A stretch of DNA of 64,000 nt from Virgibacillus profundi (GTDB taxonomy: Bacteria > Bacillota > Bacilli > Bacillales > Amphibacillaceae), in NCBI RefSeq assembly GCF_002287375.1, contig NZ_NPOA01000012.1:106410-170409 (forward strand), in the 5' to 3' direction. Made by a program: the position numbers and the translations under genes. Below, piece after piece: positions 18,001 to 30,123 of the stretch. The notes under the pieces were generated by a model, which saw nothing but the letters and a program-made list of their open reading frames with translations, was not told the DNA's origin and did no database searches. The stretch's first letter is position 1, and the number at the start of each line of letters is the position of its first letter.

Positions 18001-18303
18001 CTATTCTTCCTTATGTGAAACTGCCTGTGTATCCAGACGTGACTGAATCTCTTCAATTAATTGTTTTGCCCCATCCGGGCTGAGGACTAATTTGCCATTT
18101 GCCAATGACAGATTTTCGTCAGAAGTTTCACCGGTAAGCTGGCATGTCATATCTGGATTATATTTCTTTAAAACAATTTTGTCATTATCTACATAAATCT
18201 CCATGGCGTCCTTTATATGGATATCAAGTGTACGTCTCAGTTCAACTGGGAGCACGACACGCCCAAGCTCATCAACTTTTCGTACAATTCCGGTAGACTT
18301 CAT
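18001..18303 (-). CDS. abrB: Transition-state regulator AbrB
   Basis: A 100-residue swapped-hairpin (SpoVT/AbrB) DNA-binding protein that represses stationary-phase genes. MKSTGIVRKVDELGRVVLP and RRTLDI at the N-terminus are characteristic, and the single Cys near 54 matches AbrB. The Gly/Asp-rich C-terminal half is the multimerisation part. It has the same place and direction as in B. subtilis, between rsmI and metS. Ribosome binding site agaggggg. Confidence 0.95.
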   Translation of the reverse strand: MKSTGIVRKVDELGRVVLPVELRRTLDIHIKDAMEIYVDNDKIVLKKYNPDMTCQLTGETSDENLSLANGKLVLSPDGAKQLIEEIQSRLDTQAVSHKEE

Positions 18304-18338
18304 TTTTCTTCCCCCTCTAAAAGGCTGAGAATACTGCT

Positions 18339-18344
18339 ATTATA
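18339..18344 (-). promoter_or_regulatory. Probable -10 of the abrB promoter
   Basis: TATAAT on the minus strand, about 40 nt upstream of the abrB start. The -35 position (TAAAAA at 17 bp) is poor, as expected if another protein influences this promoter. Confidence 0.45.
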
Positions 18345-18412
18345 ATGCAGTAGCATCCAGCTTTTTAAATAATTTTCTAGCAAAAAGGAGTAATTTCTTA
18401 TCAGCTAAAAAA

Positions 18413-18430
18413 AATCGTCATATTTCGACA
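18413..18430 (-). promoter_or_regulatory. Spo0A boxes upstream of abrB
   Basis: Read on the minus strand, TGTCGAAA (18423-18430) is a full match to the 0A box core TGTCGAA, and TGACGATT follows 10 bp further on as a weaker second copy. Spo0A~P represses abrB in B. subtilis. Here the boxes lie upstream of the predicted -10 and -35. Confidence 0.65.
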
Positions 18431-18604
18431 TCTATCTAAAGAATAGAATACCAATCAATCCATTTTATGTCAATAATGATTTATGAAAAATAAAACAAGT
18501 GGGAATATTTGATGATCCATTGATAAATACTGTAATATGGCACTCTTCACTGATTTGATGTTAGACTTTCCGTTAGTTTTATTGTTTTTTAATCCTCACA
18601 GTGG

Positions 18605-19048
18605 ATAGAAAGTGCGACGTAAAATCAATAGTGATAATTTCATCAATCGCTACGGAAATACACTACGCTTTCCGCGGGTGGCTGATGAGCCTCCTCATGC
18701 TTCGCACTGCGGGGTCTCATCTAGGCCTCTGCTCCCGCAGGAGTCTCCGTGTATTTCCTCCGCTGGGATGGTGCTTTCAACTTTAAAAAGTGAATTATCA
18801 CTTGATTGAATCAAACAATTACTATCCACTCTTATGATGGTTGATTGGAGGCGCAGGGCAGTCGACTCCTGCGGGAAAAGCACGTGTCTGAAGACCCCGC
18901 AGAGTGGTTTTCTCGAGGAGACTGAAGCCGTGCCCGCTAAAAAGCAACGGTCCGCAGCGGAAAATAACCAAGCGCATACGTCGCAGTTTATAGCTTCTGT
19001 GGCAAAAACAATATTTTTTCGATGGGACGAGCAGTGTGCAGTCCCAAA
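18605..19048 (+). repeat. Dispersed composite repeat, A + B
   Basis: Module A (about 18650-18766) and inverted diverged module B (about 18845-18968) flank a conserved AT-rich centre with gattgaatcaaacaatt. On the right a terminal module runs from tacgtcgcagtttatag to gcagtccca. It fills most of the 911-bp gap between abrB and metS. Open frames in it (18601-19055, both strands) are GC-rich repeat artefacts. Confidence 0.9.
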
Positions 19049-19136
19049 CATTTAGAAAAACACCTAGAATAATTACATGGTTTTTGTCTATTTATAGATA
19101 ATATTAGCTAAATTGGAGTCATGTTTGCTTAAGTAT

Positions 19137-19165
19137 TTGGCAAAATACATTATAATCGCTACAAT
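19137..19165 (+). promoter_or_regulatory. Sigma-A promoter of metS
   Basis: TTGGCA (19137-19142), 17 bp, TACAAT (19160-19165), 50 nt upstream of the start codon. No T-box leader fits in this short space. Confidence 0.75.
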
Positions 19166-19202
19166 AGAAATAGTTTTTAATTAATGATACGAAGGTTCCT
19201 GA

Positions 19203-21227
<2,025 letters not shown>

Positions 21228-21231
21228 ACAA

Positions 21232-21264
21232 AAATACCCTGCTCAACATGGCAGGGTATTTTTT
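21232..21264 (+). terminator. Terminator after metS
   Basis: AAATACCCTGC pairs with GCAGGGTATTT, followed by TTT. It lies just 5 nt after metS and before the tatD ribosome binding site. Confidence 0.9.
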
Positions 21265-21292
21265 AACAGCAAAATTTGAAAGGATGAAATGT

Positions 21293-22066
21293 ATGTTATT
21301 CGATACACATGTTCATTTAAATGCAGATCAATTTATGGAAGATCGTGAGGAAACGATCCAGCGTGCATTTGATGCAGGGGTCAACTATATGGTTGTAGTC
21401 GGCTTTGATCGTAAAACAATCCCATTAGCAATAGAAATCGCCGAGCAAAATGAAACGATTTATGCAGCAGTCGGGTGGCATCCCGTCGATTCAATTGATA
21501 TGACAGATGAGGATTTAGCTTGGATTGAGGAATTATCTTCTCATCCCAAAGTGGTGGCGATTGGGGAAATGGGCTTGGATTATCACTGGGATAAATCCCC
21601 AAAGGAAATCCAAAAGGAAGTTTTCCGTAAGCAAATTCAGTTGGCAAAAAAAGTAAAGATGCCAATTATTATTCATAATCGTGAGGCAACGGAAGATATT
21701 ATTGAAATTCTGCAGGAAGAAGATGCACAGGCAGTGGGTGGTATAATGCACTGTTATAATGATTCTGTAGATTATGTTCAAGCATGTCTTGATATGAACT
21801 TTTACATATCACTGGGAGGTCCTGTTACATTTAAAAATGCAAAAGAGCCTAAAGAGGTCGCTGCCCAGGTTCCTTTAGACCGATTATTAGTAGAAACAGA
21901 TGCACCATTTCTTGCACCACATCCAAATCGGGGGAAAAGAAATGAACCGGCATATGTAAAATTGGTGGCAGAAAAAATCGCAGAGCTAAGAGAAATGCCT
22001 CTTGAGGAAATAAGTAAAACTACGACGAAAAATGCATGTAAACTTTTTGGAATAGAACAATTGTAA
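21293..22066 (+). CDS. tatD: TatD family metal-dependent DNase
   Basis: 257 residues (YabD in B. subtilis). TIM-barrel metal hydrolase with the HxH motif DTHVHLN (residues 4-10), GEMGLDYHWD, IIHNREA, MHCYN and the C-terminal ETDAPFL. Start at ATG 21293 gives the family N-terminus MLFDTH and an AAAGGATG site; longer forms would read through the metS terminator. Confidence 0.94.
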   Translation: MLFDTHVHLNADQFMEDREETIQRAFDAGVNYMVVVGFDRKTIPLAIEIAEQNETIYAAVGWHPVDSIDMTDEDLAWIEELSSHPKVVAIGEMGLDYHWDKSPKEIQKEVFRKQIQLAKKVKMPIIIHNREATEDIIEILQEEDAQAVGGIMHCYNDSVDYVQACLDMNFYISLGGPVTFKNAKEPKEVAAQVPLDRLLVETDAPFLAPHPNRGKRNEPAYVKLVAEKIAELREMPLEEISKTTTKNACKLFGIEQL

Positions 22067-22125
22067 GTTTTATAAAATGAAATTTTTATGTAAAAAAGAT
22101 AGCAAAATAAGGATACTTTTCCCTG

Positions 22126-22155
22126 ACTGGTTCAGATACCAGTCTTATTTTTTTG
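22126..22155 (+). terminator. Terminator after tatD
   Basis: GACTGGT-tcagat-ACCAGTC followed by TTATTTTTTT. Confidence 0.85.
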
Positions 22156-22276
22156 CAAATTAATAGAGCTGGGTAAACCTATGTATACCAACAGGTTTGG
22201 CTGTTTTAGGTGTACTAAAAACTATGAAAAATATTAGTTGTAATCTAATTGTAAACTAAACGTAATCGAAATTGCT

Positions 22277-22305
22277 TTGACTTTACATTTAACTGTTTAT
22301 ATAAT
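22277..22305 (+). promoter_or_regulatory. Sigma-A promoter of yabE
   Basis: TTGACT (22277-22282), 17 bp, TATAAT (22300-22305), a near-consensus promoter about 25 nt before the start codon. Confidence 0.8.
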
Positions 22306-22330
22306 CGGTCTCGTATAAGGAGGCAGAAGC

Positions 22331-23599
22331 ATGCGAATTATTTCAAAGCTATTGCCGGCATCGAAAATGAAGCTGGTTATTTCAAGTATTGGTGTTTTGG
22401 CACTTGTTTTATTTTCAGGGTTGGTACTATTTGAAGCAACGAAAGCGGAAGTAGTAGTCACAGATAATGATGAAAAACAAACAGTAAACACACACACAAA
22501 TACAGTTGGAGAACTGCTGGCGGAAGTAGGAATTAACGTTGGCGAGCATGATGAACTATCACATAGTTTGGATACTCAGATCGAAAGCGGTATGGAAATT
22601 AAGTACGATACAGCAAAAGAGGTTGTTGTGACGATTGATGGCGATGAGCAGGTATTTTACACAACAACAGATACCATAGATGAATTCTTATCAGAAGAAA
22701 ACCTTTCATTTGCAGATCGTGATGATGTTTCACACGACAGAACAGAAGCAATTGAAGATGGACTACATATAGAAGTTGCAACAGCATACGAAGTTACCAT
22801 TAATGATGGCGGTAAAGAGAAGCGGGTCTGGACTACAGGCAGTACGGTAGGAGAACTACTGGATTCCAATCAAATCAAGGTCAATAAAAAGCTGGATAAA
22901 ATTAAACCAGCTATTGATGAAAAGGTAACTAAAGATACAACGATAACAATTGTCCAAGTAAAGAAGGAAACAGAAGAGGTTACGGAAAAAGTAGCTTTTG
23001 ATACAGAAAAGAAAAATGACAGTTCCCTTCTGAAAGGGAAGGAACAGGTTGTTACACAGGGGCAAGCAGGTAAAATTGTGAAAAAATATGAAGTACTATA
23101 TGAAAACGGGAAAGAAGTCAGCCGTGAATTAGTAAGTGAAGAAGTAACAGAAGACAGTAAGAATCAGGTTGTTGCAATCGGCACAAAAGAACCGGTGCAG
23201 AAAAAAGAGACTAATTTGGTAACATTATCAAGTAAGAAATCTAATTCAGCCAATTCAAGCAAGAAGTCCAGCACATCGAATACGTCATCTTCCAAGGCAA
23301 ATACGGATGGTAAGGTATTTACCATGAGTGCAAGTGCATATACAGCAAGCTGCAGCGGATGTTCCGGTTTTACAGCTACAGGAATCAATTTAGCGGCCAA
23401 TCCAAACATGAAGGTAATTGCAGTTGATCCAAATATAATTCCTCTAGGCTCAAGAGTATGGGTTGAGGGATATGGTGAAGCTATAGCTGGAGATACTGGT
23501 GGACATATTAAAGGTAATCGGATTGATGTTCATGTACCTTCAAAATCAGCTGCATATAAATGGGGAAGAAAAACGGTTACAGTTAAGGTTCTGAATTAA
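22331..23599 (+). CDS. yabE: YabE-like G5/3D domain cell-wall protein
   Basis: 422 residues. An N-terminal signal or anchor (about 13-33) is followed by three DUF348 repeats (about 40-200, each with TVGELL/TIDEFL-like segments), a G5 domain (about 210-290), a Ser/Asn/Lys linker, and a C-terminal 3D domain (SASAYTAS...IPLGSRVWVEGYG...DTGG..KGNRIDVH) with the three Asp of Rpf/MltA-like lytic enzymes. It resembles resuscitation-promoting-factor-type muralytic proteins. It stands alone with its own strong promoter and terminator. Confidence 0.93.
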   Translation: MRIISKLLPASKMKLVISSIGVLALVLFSGLVLFEATKAEVVVTDNDEKQTVNTHTNTVGELLAEVGINVGEHDELSHSLDTQIESGMEIKYDTAKEVVVTIDGDEQVFYTTTDTIDEFLSEENLSFADRDDVSHDRTEAIEDGLHIEVATAYEVTINDGGKEKRVWTTGSTVGELLDSNQIKVNKKLDKIKPAIDEKVTKDTTITIVQVKKETEEVTEKVAFDTEKKNDSSLLKGKEQVVTQGQAGKIVKKYEVLYENGKEVSRELVSEEVTEDSKNQVVAIGTKEPVQKKETNLVTLSSKKSNSANSSKKSSTSNTSSSKANTDGKVFTMSASAYTASCSGCSGFTATGINLAANPNMKVIAVDPNIIPLGSRVWVEGYGEAIAGDTGGHIKGNRIDVHVPSKSAAYKWGRKTVTVKVLN

Positions 23600-23613
23600 T
23601 TTGAATATAGGAT

Positions 23614-23657
23614 AAATGCTCTTGCCATGCTATTATGGTAGGAGCATTATTTTTTTC
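23614..23657 (+). terminator. Terminator after yabE
   Basis: AATGCTC-TTGCCAT pairs with ATGGTAGGAGCATT, followed by ATTTTTTT. The rnmV ribosome binding site follows within 6 nt. Confidence 0.85.
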
Positions 23658-23673
23658 ACGTGGAGGAAATATT

Positions 23674-25115
<1,442 letters not shown>

Positions 25116-25117
<2 letters not shown>

Positions 25118-25158
25118 TAAAGGAGCTATTGCTGAGAAAAGGCGATAGCTCCTTTATT
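25116..25158 (+). terminator. Terminator after rsmA
   Basis: AATAAAGGAGCTATtGC pairs with GCgATAGCTCCTTTATT; the stem starts inside the rsmA stop codon. Confidence 0.9.
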
Positions 25159-25170
25159 CAGGTCAGATGG

Positions 25171-25199
25171 CACAAATAGGCACCAACCCTCATAGTCTA
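25171..25199 (+). promoter_or_regulatory. Sigma-K-type promoter of yabG
   Basis: CACA (25171-25174), 16 bp, CATAGTCTA (25191-25199) fits mACm-N16-CATAnnnTA. yabG is a mother-cell sigma-K gene in B. subtilis. Confidence 0.65.
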
Positions 25200-25237
25200 T
25201 AGGAGGAATGCTTGAACGAAGGCTGTGAGGTGAATAT

Positions 25238-26107
25238 ATGGGCTATTCAAAAGGTGAGTTAGTTACACGAAAATCATATCAGCATGATTTGTTATTTCGA
25301 GTGGCAGCCGTGAAAAATGATGTTGCTAATTTATATGGTGCGGATTTCCGTTTGGAGGCAGATGCTTCAACCAGCGATCTTGTTCGCGTCCAGGCAAGAG
25401 AATTGGAAAAAATACGCCAAAAAGGAAAGGAACAAGAAGACTTTTCCTATCGTTTATTCAGACAGGATTATCAATTAATGAAGGAAAAAAGAGAATATCA
25501 ATCAACAGATGGATATCATCATACATCCGAGTTTTTCCAATTACCTGCAAAGGTACTTCATTTAGATGGTGATCAAACTTATTTACAAAAATGTATCGAA
25601 TTATATCAGCGAGTTGGTCTGCAGGTTCATGGTGTTCATTTAAATGAAAAAGATATGCCACTGGAGATCGGAGCTTTGGTGAAAAAAATCCAGCCAGATA
25701 TTATTGTTATTACAGGACATGATGCTTTTTCTAAAAATAAAGGTAGGAAAGGAGATCTTAACGCATATAGGCATTCTAAGTACTTTGCTGAAACAGTTAG
25801 GGAAGCCAGAAGAATCAATCCACATTTGGATCAGCTTGTTATTTTTGCAGGAGCATGCCAATCTCACTTTGAATCACTCATACGCGCTGGAGCCAATTTT
25901 GCAAGCTCACCATACAGAATTAATATTCATGCACTGGATCCCGTTTATATTGCAGCAAAAATTGCATACACATCATTTATGGAAAAAGTAAGTGTTTGGG
26001 ACGCTCTTAGGAATACATTTTCCGGGGAAAAAGGAATGGGCGGTGTGGAAACGAGAGGACTCTTGCGTACAGGTATGCCATATCTGGAGGAGGATTCGGG
26101 TGATTAA
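25238..26107 (+). CDS. yabG: Sporulation coat-modifying protease YabG
   Basis: 289 residues, nearly the length of B. subtilis YabG (290). YabG cleaves and conditions spore coat proteins (such as SpoIVA and YeeK) for cross-linking. Conserved blocks include VLHLDGD, HGVHL, ITGHD and FAGACQSHFE, the last two holding His and Cys that may be catalytic. Ribosome binding site gaggtga. Followed by repeat DNA. Confidence 0.93.
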   Translation: MGYSKGELVTRKSYQHDLLFRVAAVKNDVANLYGADFRLEADASTSDLVRVQARELEKIRQKGKEQEDFSYRLFRQDYQLMKEKREYQSTDGYHHTSEFFQLPAKVLHLDGDQTYLQKCIELYQRVGLQVHGVHLNEKDMPLEIGALVKKIQPDIIVITGHDAFSKNKGRKGDLNAYRHSKYFAETVREARRINPHLDQLVIFAGACQSHFESLIRAGANFASSPYRINIHALDPVYIAAKIAYTSFMEKVSVWDALRNTFSGEKGMGGVETRGLLRTGMPYLEEDSGD

Positions 26108-26204
26108 AAGTATCTTAATCTTGTCTTCGTAACACACGGAAGGCAAGATTTATTTTATTACTTTTGTACAAACTACACATGTATTTAGGATACTTTCGTA
26201 AATT

Positions 26205-26590
26205 TAGTTGCATCTAACTTCGCAGTAGATGTAAAGGAAGACGTATACGCTTAGCTGTTTTTCGCGGGCACGGCTTCTGCCTCGGGCTAACAGGATGTTA
26301 GTTATGAAGGCGTTGCAACAGGACGTTGCGTTTTTCGCCTTCCATCTCCTTAAACCCACTCTGCGGGGTTTTCTGACACGTGGTGGGACTGCGATTACTC
26401 ACCCCACCGAAAACCTTTGTTCTGAGCAGGACAAGGACAGCTTCGACAGCTCGAGGAGGATCATCAGCCGCCCTAAGGTCCGCGAAGTATATTTCTGGAG
26501 CGATAATTACGCACCATTCATCACCTCTAATTACGTCGTCTTTTATATCTTTTATAGCAATAATAAAAAACATTTTAGTGGGACGAGAAA
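26205..26590 (-). repeat. Rearranged copy of the dispersed repeat, minus orientation
   Basis: Reading left to right it holds pieces of reversed B (cgcgggcacggcttc, cccactctgcggggt), then the outer end module (gggactgcgattactc...cccacc), then the reversed start of A (gccgccc...gaagtatatttctgg) and its flank. Two foreign blocks interrupt it, at about 26278-26340 and 26413-26452 (see findings). It occupies the 670-bp gap between yabG and veg. Apparent open frames at 26295-26670 are artefacts of it. Confidence 0.85.
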
Positions 26591-26683
26591 CCAAATTTCC
26601 TATCTTTTATGAAAATAGTAAAGAAATAATACATATTTTGCTAACATTTGCTAATAATAAAATCAAATAAGCAAAATTTAGTG

Positions 26684-26713
26684 TTGACATGAAAAACGGT
26701 ATACTGTTATAAT
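26684..26713 (+). promoter_or_regulatory. Sigma-A promoter of veg
   Basis: TTGACA (26684-26689), 18 bp, TATAAT (26708-26713), with A/T-rich DNA upstream. The veg promoter of B. subtilis is among its strongest vegetative promoters; both hexamers here are consensus. Confidence 0.88.
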
Positions 26714-26776
26714 ATAAAGTTTCATTTGACTATTAAACAAGCTTATGGTATGATAAATACAGTGAGGTGGAGTGTA

Positions 26777-27043
26777 GTGGCTAAAACATTAATCGAAATT
26801 AAGCAAGGTCTTGAAGGTAACGTTGGAAAACGTTTGAAATTAAAAGCTAACGGTGGAAGAAGGAAAACGATTATTCGATCGGGAATATTAGCAGAAATGT
26901 ATCCTTCTGTTTTTGTTGTTGAGCTGGACCAAGACGAAAATGCATTCGAACGTGTTTCATACAGCTATGCAGACGTATTAACAGAAACTGTAGAATTAAA
27001 TTTCACGGATGAAAGAACAATAGCAGCAATTCTTGAGCAGTAG
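26777..27043 (+). CDS. veg: Veg protein
   Basis: 88 residues, beginning [20 protein letters not shown], typical of Veg (DUF1021), an SH3-like small barrel that stimulates biofilm gene expression in B. subtilis by acting against SinR. GTG 26777 is chosen because it follows the gaggtggag site and gives the family length. Confidence 0.94.
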   Translation: MAKTLIEIKQGLEGNVGKRLKLKANGGRRKTIIRSGILAEMYPSVFVVELDQDENAFERVSYSYADVLTETVELNFTDERTIAAILEQ

Positions 27044-27176
27044 ACAAGTACATGTCTATTGCTTTTGTTTTGCCTGAAATATCCTTTTTTACATATAAGT
27101 AACTGTTTTTTTATATTATAACTCGCACAAACTATAAATGTCGTAAGAACTCATAACAGAAAGGGGTTGTTCTTTC

Positions 27177-27359
27177 ATGGGCAGACGACGTGGGATCATG
27201 TCAGACCAATTGAAAGAAGAAATAGCCAAAGAGTTAGGATTTTACGACACTGTACAACAAGAAGGCTGGGGCGGCATCAAAGCAAGAGATGCCGGGAATA
27301 TGGTGAAACGGGCAATCGAAATAGCCGAGCAGAATATGGATCAAAAAAGCAAACCCTAG
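27177..27359 (+). CDS. sspF: Small acid-soluble spore protein SspF-type
   Basis: 60 residues with the alpha/beta-SASP-like motifs [17 protein letters not shown] and [18 protein letters not shown]. SspF is made in the forespore and binds spore DNA. Ribosome binding site aaaggggt. In the same place as in B. subtilis, between veg and ispE. I could not find a convincing sigma-G promoter. Confidence 0.94.
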   Translation: MGRRRGIMSDQLKEEIAKELGFYDTVQQEGWGGIKARDAGNMVKRAIEIAEQNMDQKSKP

Positions 27360-27377
27360 TGCGGGTTTGCTTTTTTG
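27347..27377 (+). terminator. Terminator after sspF
   Basis: AAGCAAACCC pairs with GGGTTTGCTT and is followed by TTTT; the sspF stop codon lies in the loop. Confidence 0.9.
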
Positions 27378-27397
27378 TTGTGAGAAGATGTGACCGC

Positions 27398-27502
27398 ACA
27401 GTTTTATCGGCCGGAAAGCGGTTATATCATCTGGAGAGCGAATATATCGCCCGGAGAGCTGAATATATCACCCGGAATGTGATTTTATCATCCGCAGTCT
27501 AG
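27398..27502. repeat. Degenerate ~21-bp tandem repeats
   Basis: Five units of 19-21 bp share the theme TATATCrcCCGGArAGCkgaa (for example at ttatatcatctggagagcg, tatatcgcccggagagctg, tatatcacccggaatgtg). They lie between the sspF terminator and ispE. No coding function is apparent. Confidence 0.75.
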
Positions 27503-27640
27503 TTATAGTGTATATCAGCAAAAAAACCGCATCTCTCCAGTCCTTTACTTATGTGTTGGCTTCTTAGCAGTCGCCTTCACCTTTCGATATATGTTACAAT
27601 TTGTTTATCTTTTTAAGTTCGTGAAAAGTGGGTGACGGTG

Positions 27641-28492
27641 ATGGCACTTTATGAAAAGGCGCCAGCAAAGATAAACTTAGCTTTGGATGTGCTAAGTAAA
27701 CGTGATGATGGTTATCATAATGTGGAGATGTTAATGACGACCATCGATTTAGCAGATCGTATTGAGCTGTGCTCCTTAGAACAAGACCGGATAAAAATCT
27801 CCTTAGAAAGCAGATATGTACCAAGCGATGAACGGAATTTGGCATATAAGGCTGCTTATGCATTTAAAAAGAAGTATGGAATAAACAAAGGTATCCATAT
27901 AAATATTGAAAAGAATATCCCGGTTTCTGCAGGACTTGGTGGTGGTAGTTCAGATGCTGCTGCTGTATTGCGCGGTTTAAATCGATTATGGTCTTTGAAT
28001 ATACCAATGGATGAATTGGCGGAATTAGGAGCAACTATTGGTTCAGACGTACCCTTTTGTGTATATGGCAATACCGGAATAGCAAAAGGACGTGGAGAAA
28101 TAGTTGAAAGATTAGCTTCTCCTCCTTCGTGTTGGGTAGTTTTAGCCAAACCTGATATTGGGGTTTCTACAAGAACAATTTTTCAACGAATTAATATAGA
28201 AAACTTAACCCATCCAAATACTGCTGAAATTATCGATGCCTTAACGAATAAAGACTTTAAGCAAATGTGTGCCAATATTGGAAATGCACTGGAAGAGATC
28301 ACGCTTAATGTATATCCGGAAGTACAGCGGATTAAAGATGTCATGAGACAGGCAGGGGCACCAGGCGTTCTTATGAGCGGAAGCGGGCCTACGGTGTATA
28401 GTTTAATAGAGCATTATAGTAAAGCGAAACGTATTTATAATGGGATGCGTGGTTTCTGTCAGGAAGTGTATTTGGTTCGTCTTCTGGGCTAG
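27641..28492 (+). CDS. ispE: 4-diphosphocytidyl-2-C-methyl-D-erythritol kinase
   Basis: GHMP kinase of the MEP isoprenoid pathway, 283 residues. [13 protein letters not shown] near the start, ATP-binding [15 protein letters not shown] (about 93-107) and C-terminal [19 protein letters not shown] 27641 follows gggtgac; an in-frame GTG 9 nt earlier is possible. Confidence 0.95.
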   Translation: MALYEKAPAKINLALDVLSKRDDGYHNVEMLMTTIDLADRIELCSLEQDRIKISLESRYVPSDERNLAYKAAYAFKKKYGINKGIHINIEKNIPVSAGLGGGSSDAAAVLRGLNRLWSLNIPMDELAELGATIGSDVPFCVYGNTGIAKGRGEIVERLASPPSCWVVLAKPDIGVSTRTIFQRINIENLTHPNTAEIIDALTNKDFKQMCANIGNALEEITLNVYPEVQRIKDVMRQAGAPGVLMSGSGPTVYSLIEHYSKAKRIYNGMRGFCQEVYLVRLLG

Positions 28493-28557
28493 GTATTGCC
28501 TAAAAGCAAATAATAATGGTATATTTAAATGTAAATATTCGGTTTTGGGGTGTGGAA

Positions 28558-29376
28558 ATGAAAAGAAGTAATCGATTAGTTGCATTGACGAATTTTTTTA
28601 TTGAAAATCCATGGGAACATAAACAATTACCACATTTCGTTAAATTATTAAATACAACAAAAGCTTCTATCAGTGAAGATTTGGATATCATAGATTCGGT
28701 TTTTCAAAATGAAGGATTAGGCTATTTAAAAAGAGCTACAGGAGCTGCCGGCGGGGTAAAATATATTCCGGAGTTTTCCCGCGGAAAAAGCGAAAAGTTT
28801 ATCGAAGAACTACGTCAAATGCTTGAGGATCCTGTTCGGATTCTGCCAGGTGGCTATCTCTATATGAGTGACATCTTAGGTGATCCAAAAAAAACCAGAG
28901 AAATAGGACGTGTATTTGCATCGGCATTTTCCATGTTGGAGATTGATGTTGTGGTTACCGTGGCTACCAAAGGGATTCCATTGGCATATGCAGTCGCTTC
29001 ATTTCTTAATGTTCCTGTGGTGATTGTCCGTAGAGACCCTAAAGTAACGGAGGGGTCCTCTGTAAGCATTAATTATGTTTCCGGTTCATCAAGGAGAATT
29101 CAATCAATGGTTCTGCCAAAGCGAAGTTTACAGGAAGGTGCCAATGTTTGTATTATTGATGATTTCATGAAAGCCGGTGGAACCATTACAGGTATGATTA
29201 ATTTATTGGCAGAATTTAATGCAAATGTAAAAGCAATAGGTGTATTGGCTGAAGCAGATGATGAAGAAGAAGAACGCGTTGTCGAAGATTATACTTCATT
29301 GGTAAAAATATCAAATGTTGATATAAAACAAAAACATATTGAAGTTAATTCAGGGAACTTTTCCACTGGAGGATAG
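28558..29376 (+). CDS. purR: Purine operon repressor PurR
   Basis: 272 residues: an N-terminal winged helix (about 1-75) and a phosphoribosyltransferase-like domain with the PRPP loop CIIDDFMKAGGTI (about 198-210). It represses purine genes, with PRPP as inducer. ridA (yabJ), which follows purR in B. subtilis, is missing here. Confidence 0.95.
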   Translation: MKRSNRLVALTNFFIENPWEHKQLPHFVKLLNTTKASISEDLDIIDSVFQNEGLGYLKRATGAAGGVKYIPEFSRGKSEKFIEELRQMLEDPVRILPGGYLYMSDILGDPKKTREIGRVFASAFSMLEIDVVVTVATKGIPLAYAVASFLNVPVVIVRRDPKVTEGSSVSINYVSGSSRRIQSMVLPKRSLQEGANVCIIDDFMKAGGTITGMINLLAEFNANVKAIGVLAEADDEEEERVVEDYTSLVKISNVDIKQKHIEVNSGNFSTGG

Positions 29377-29456
29377 TGGAATTATGTGATGTTTTTAACG
29401 AAAATTCCTTTTTACCCCATTATTTATGAAAATATTTAAATTTTTTTATGATTTAA

Positions 29457-29485
29457 GCAGGAATTTAAATAGTTTTGTTGAACTA
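29457..29485 (+). promoter_or_regulatory. Sigma-H-type promoter of spoVG
   Basis: GCAGGAATT (29457-29465), 11 bp, GTTGAACTA (29477-29485) approximates RnAGGAwww-N11/12-RnnGAATww. spoVG is the classic sigma-H, AbrB-repressed gene; the surrounding DNA is very A/T-rich, as expected for AbrB binding. Confidence 0.65.
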
Positions 29486-29523
29486 TTAAGATAAGTTCAA
29501 AAGGGAAAAGGTGGTGAAACATC

Positions 29524-29814
29524 ATGGAAGTAACTGACGTAAGATTACGCCGCGTTAATACAGAGGGAAGAATGCGAGCAATTGCATCGATTACTTTTGA
29601 TCAGGAATTTGTAGTCCATGATATTCGTGTTATTGACGGGAACAATGGACTATTTGTAGCTATGCCATCCAAACGTACTCCGGATGGTGAATTCAGGGAT
29701 ATTGCACATCCAATAAATTCTGGTACCCGTGCTAAGATCCAGGATGCTGTACTAGAAGAGTACCGCCGCGTAGGTGAAGCCGAAGTGGAATATGAGGAAG
29801 CTGGTGCTTCCTAA
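29524..29814 (+). CDS. spoVG: Septation/RNA-binding regulator SpoVG
   Basis: 96 residues with the conserved [19 protein letters not shown] start, [17 protein letters not shown], and an acidic tail. SpoVG affects asymmetric septation and binds nucleic acids in several Firmicutes. Ribosome binding site aaaggtgg. Confidence 0.96.
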   Translation: MEVTDVRLRRVNTEGRMRAIASITFDQEFVVHDIRVIDGNNGLFVAMPSKRTPDGEFRDIAHPINSGTRAKIQDAVLEEYRRVGEAEVEYEEAGAS

Positions 29815-29827
29815 AGCCCGGGTAACT

Positions 29828-29866
29828 AAGAAGTCTAATCATTACAATGATTAGACTTCTTTTTTT
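29828..29866 (+). terminator. Terminator after spoVG
   Basis: A 16-bp perfect stem (AAGAAGTCTAATCATT) with a 2-nt spacer, followed by a run of T. Confidence 0.95.
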
Positions 29867-30005
29867 ACACTGATAGGAATGTATATTTCAGGAAATCAGT
29901 ATAAGTGCATAAGTAATACTTCGAAGCATTTACATCGCAGACGAAAAGTATTTTTCGTTGAACTAAGGCTTTCGCCATTAAGGCTTGGCGATAAGCCAAG
30001 TTTTC
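29866..30005 (+). repeat. Second dispersed repeat family, copy 1
   Basis: Starts acactgata, contains aggaaatcagtataagtgca and ggctttcgccattaaggc, and ends in cttggcgataagcca. A reverse-complement copy lies at about 63340-63442. The inner part GGCTTTCGCC..AAGGCTTGGCGATAAGCC can fold. It fills the gap between spoVG and glmU. Confidence 0.8.
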
Positions 30006-30123
30006 TAACATATTGATGAAAATATCTGGGGTATTATCAACGTTATAAGCTTCTAACTGTTGAAATCCTTTGTTTTTTGAGATATATTTTATAATGGATA
30101 AAACAAATTTTGGAGGTTTCCTT

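Noticed and set aside
18601-19055. Open frames on both strands between abrB and metS
   Set aside because: They lie wholly in GC-rich repeat DNA, recur with the repeat at other loci and lack ribosome binding sites.
26295-26670. Three overlapping open frames between yabG and veg
   Set aside because: Artefacts of the rearranged repeat copy; no protein-like composition and no start signals.
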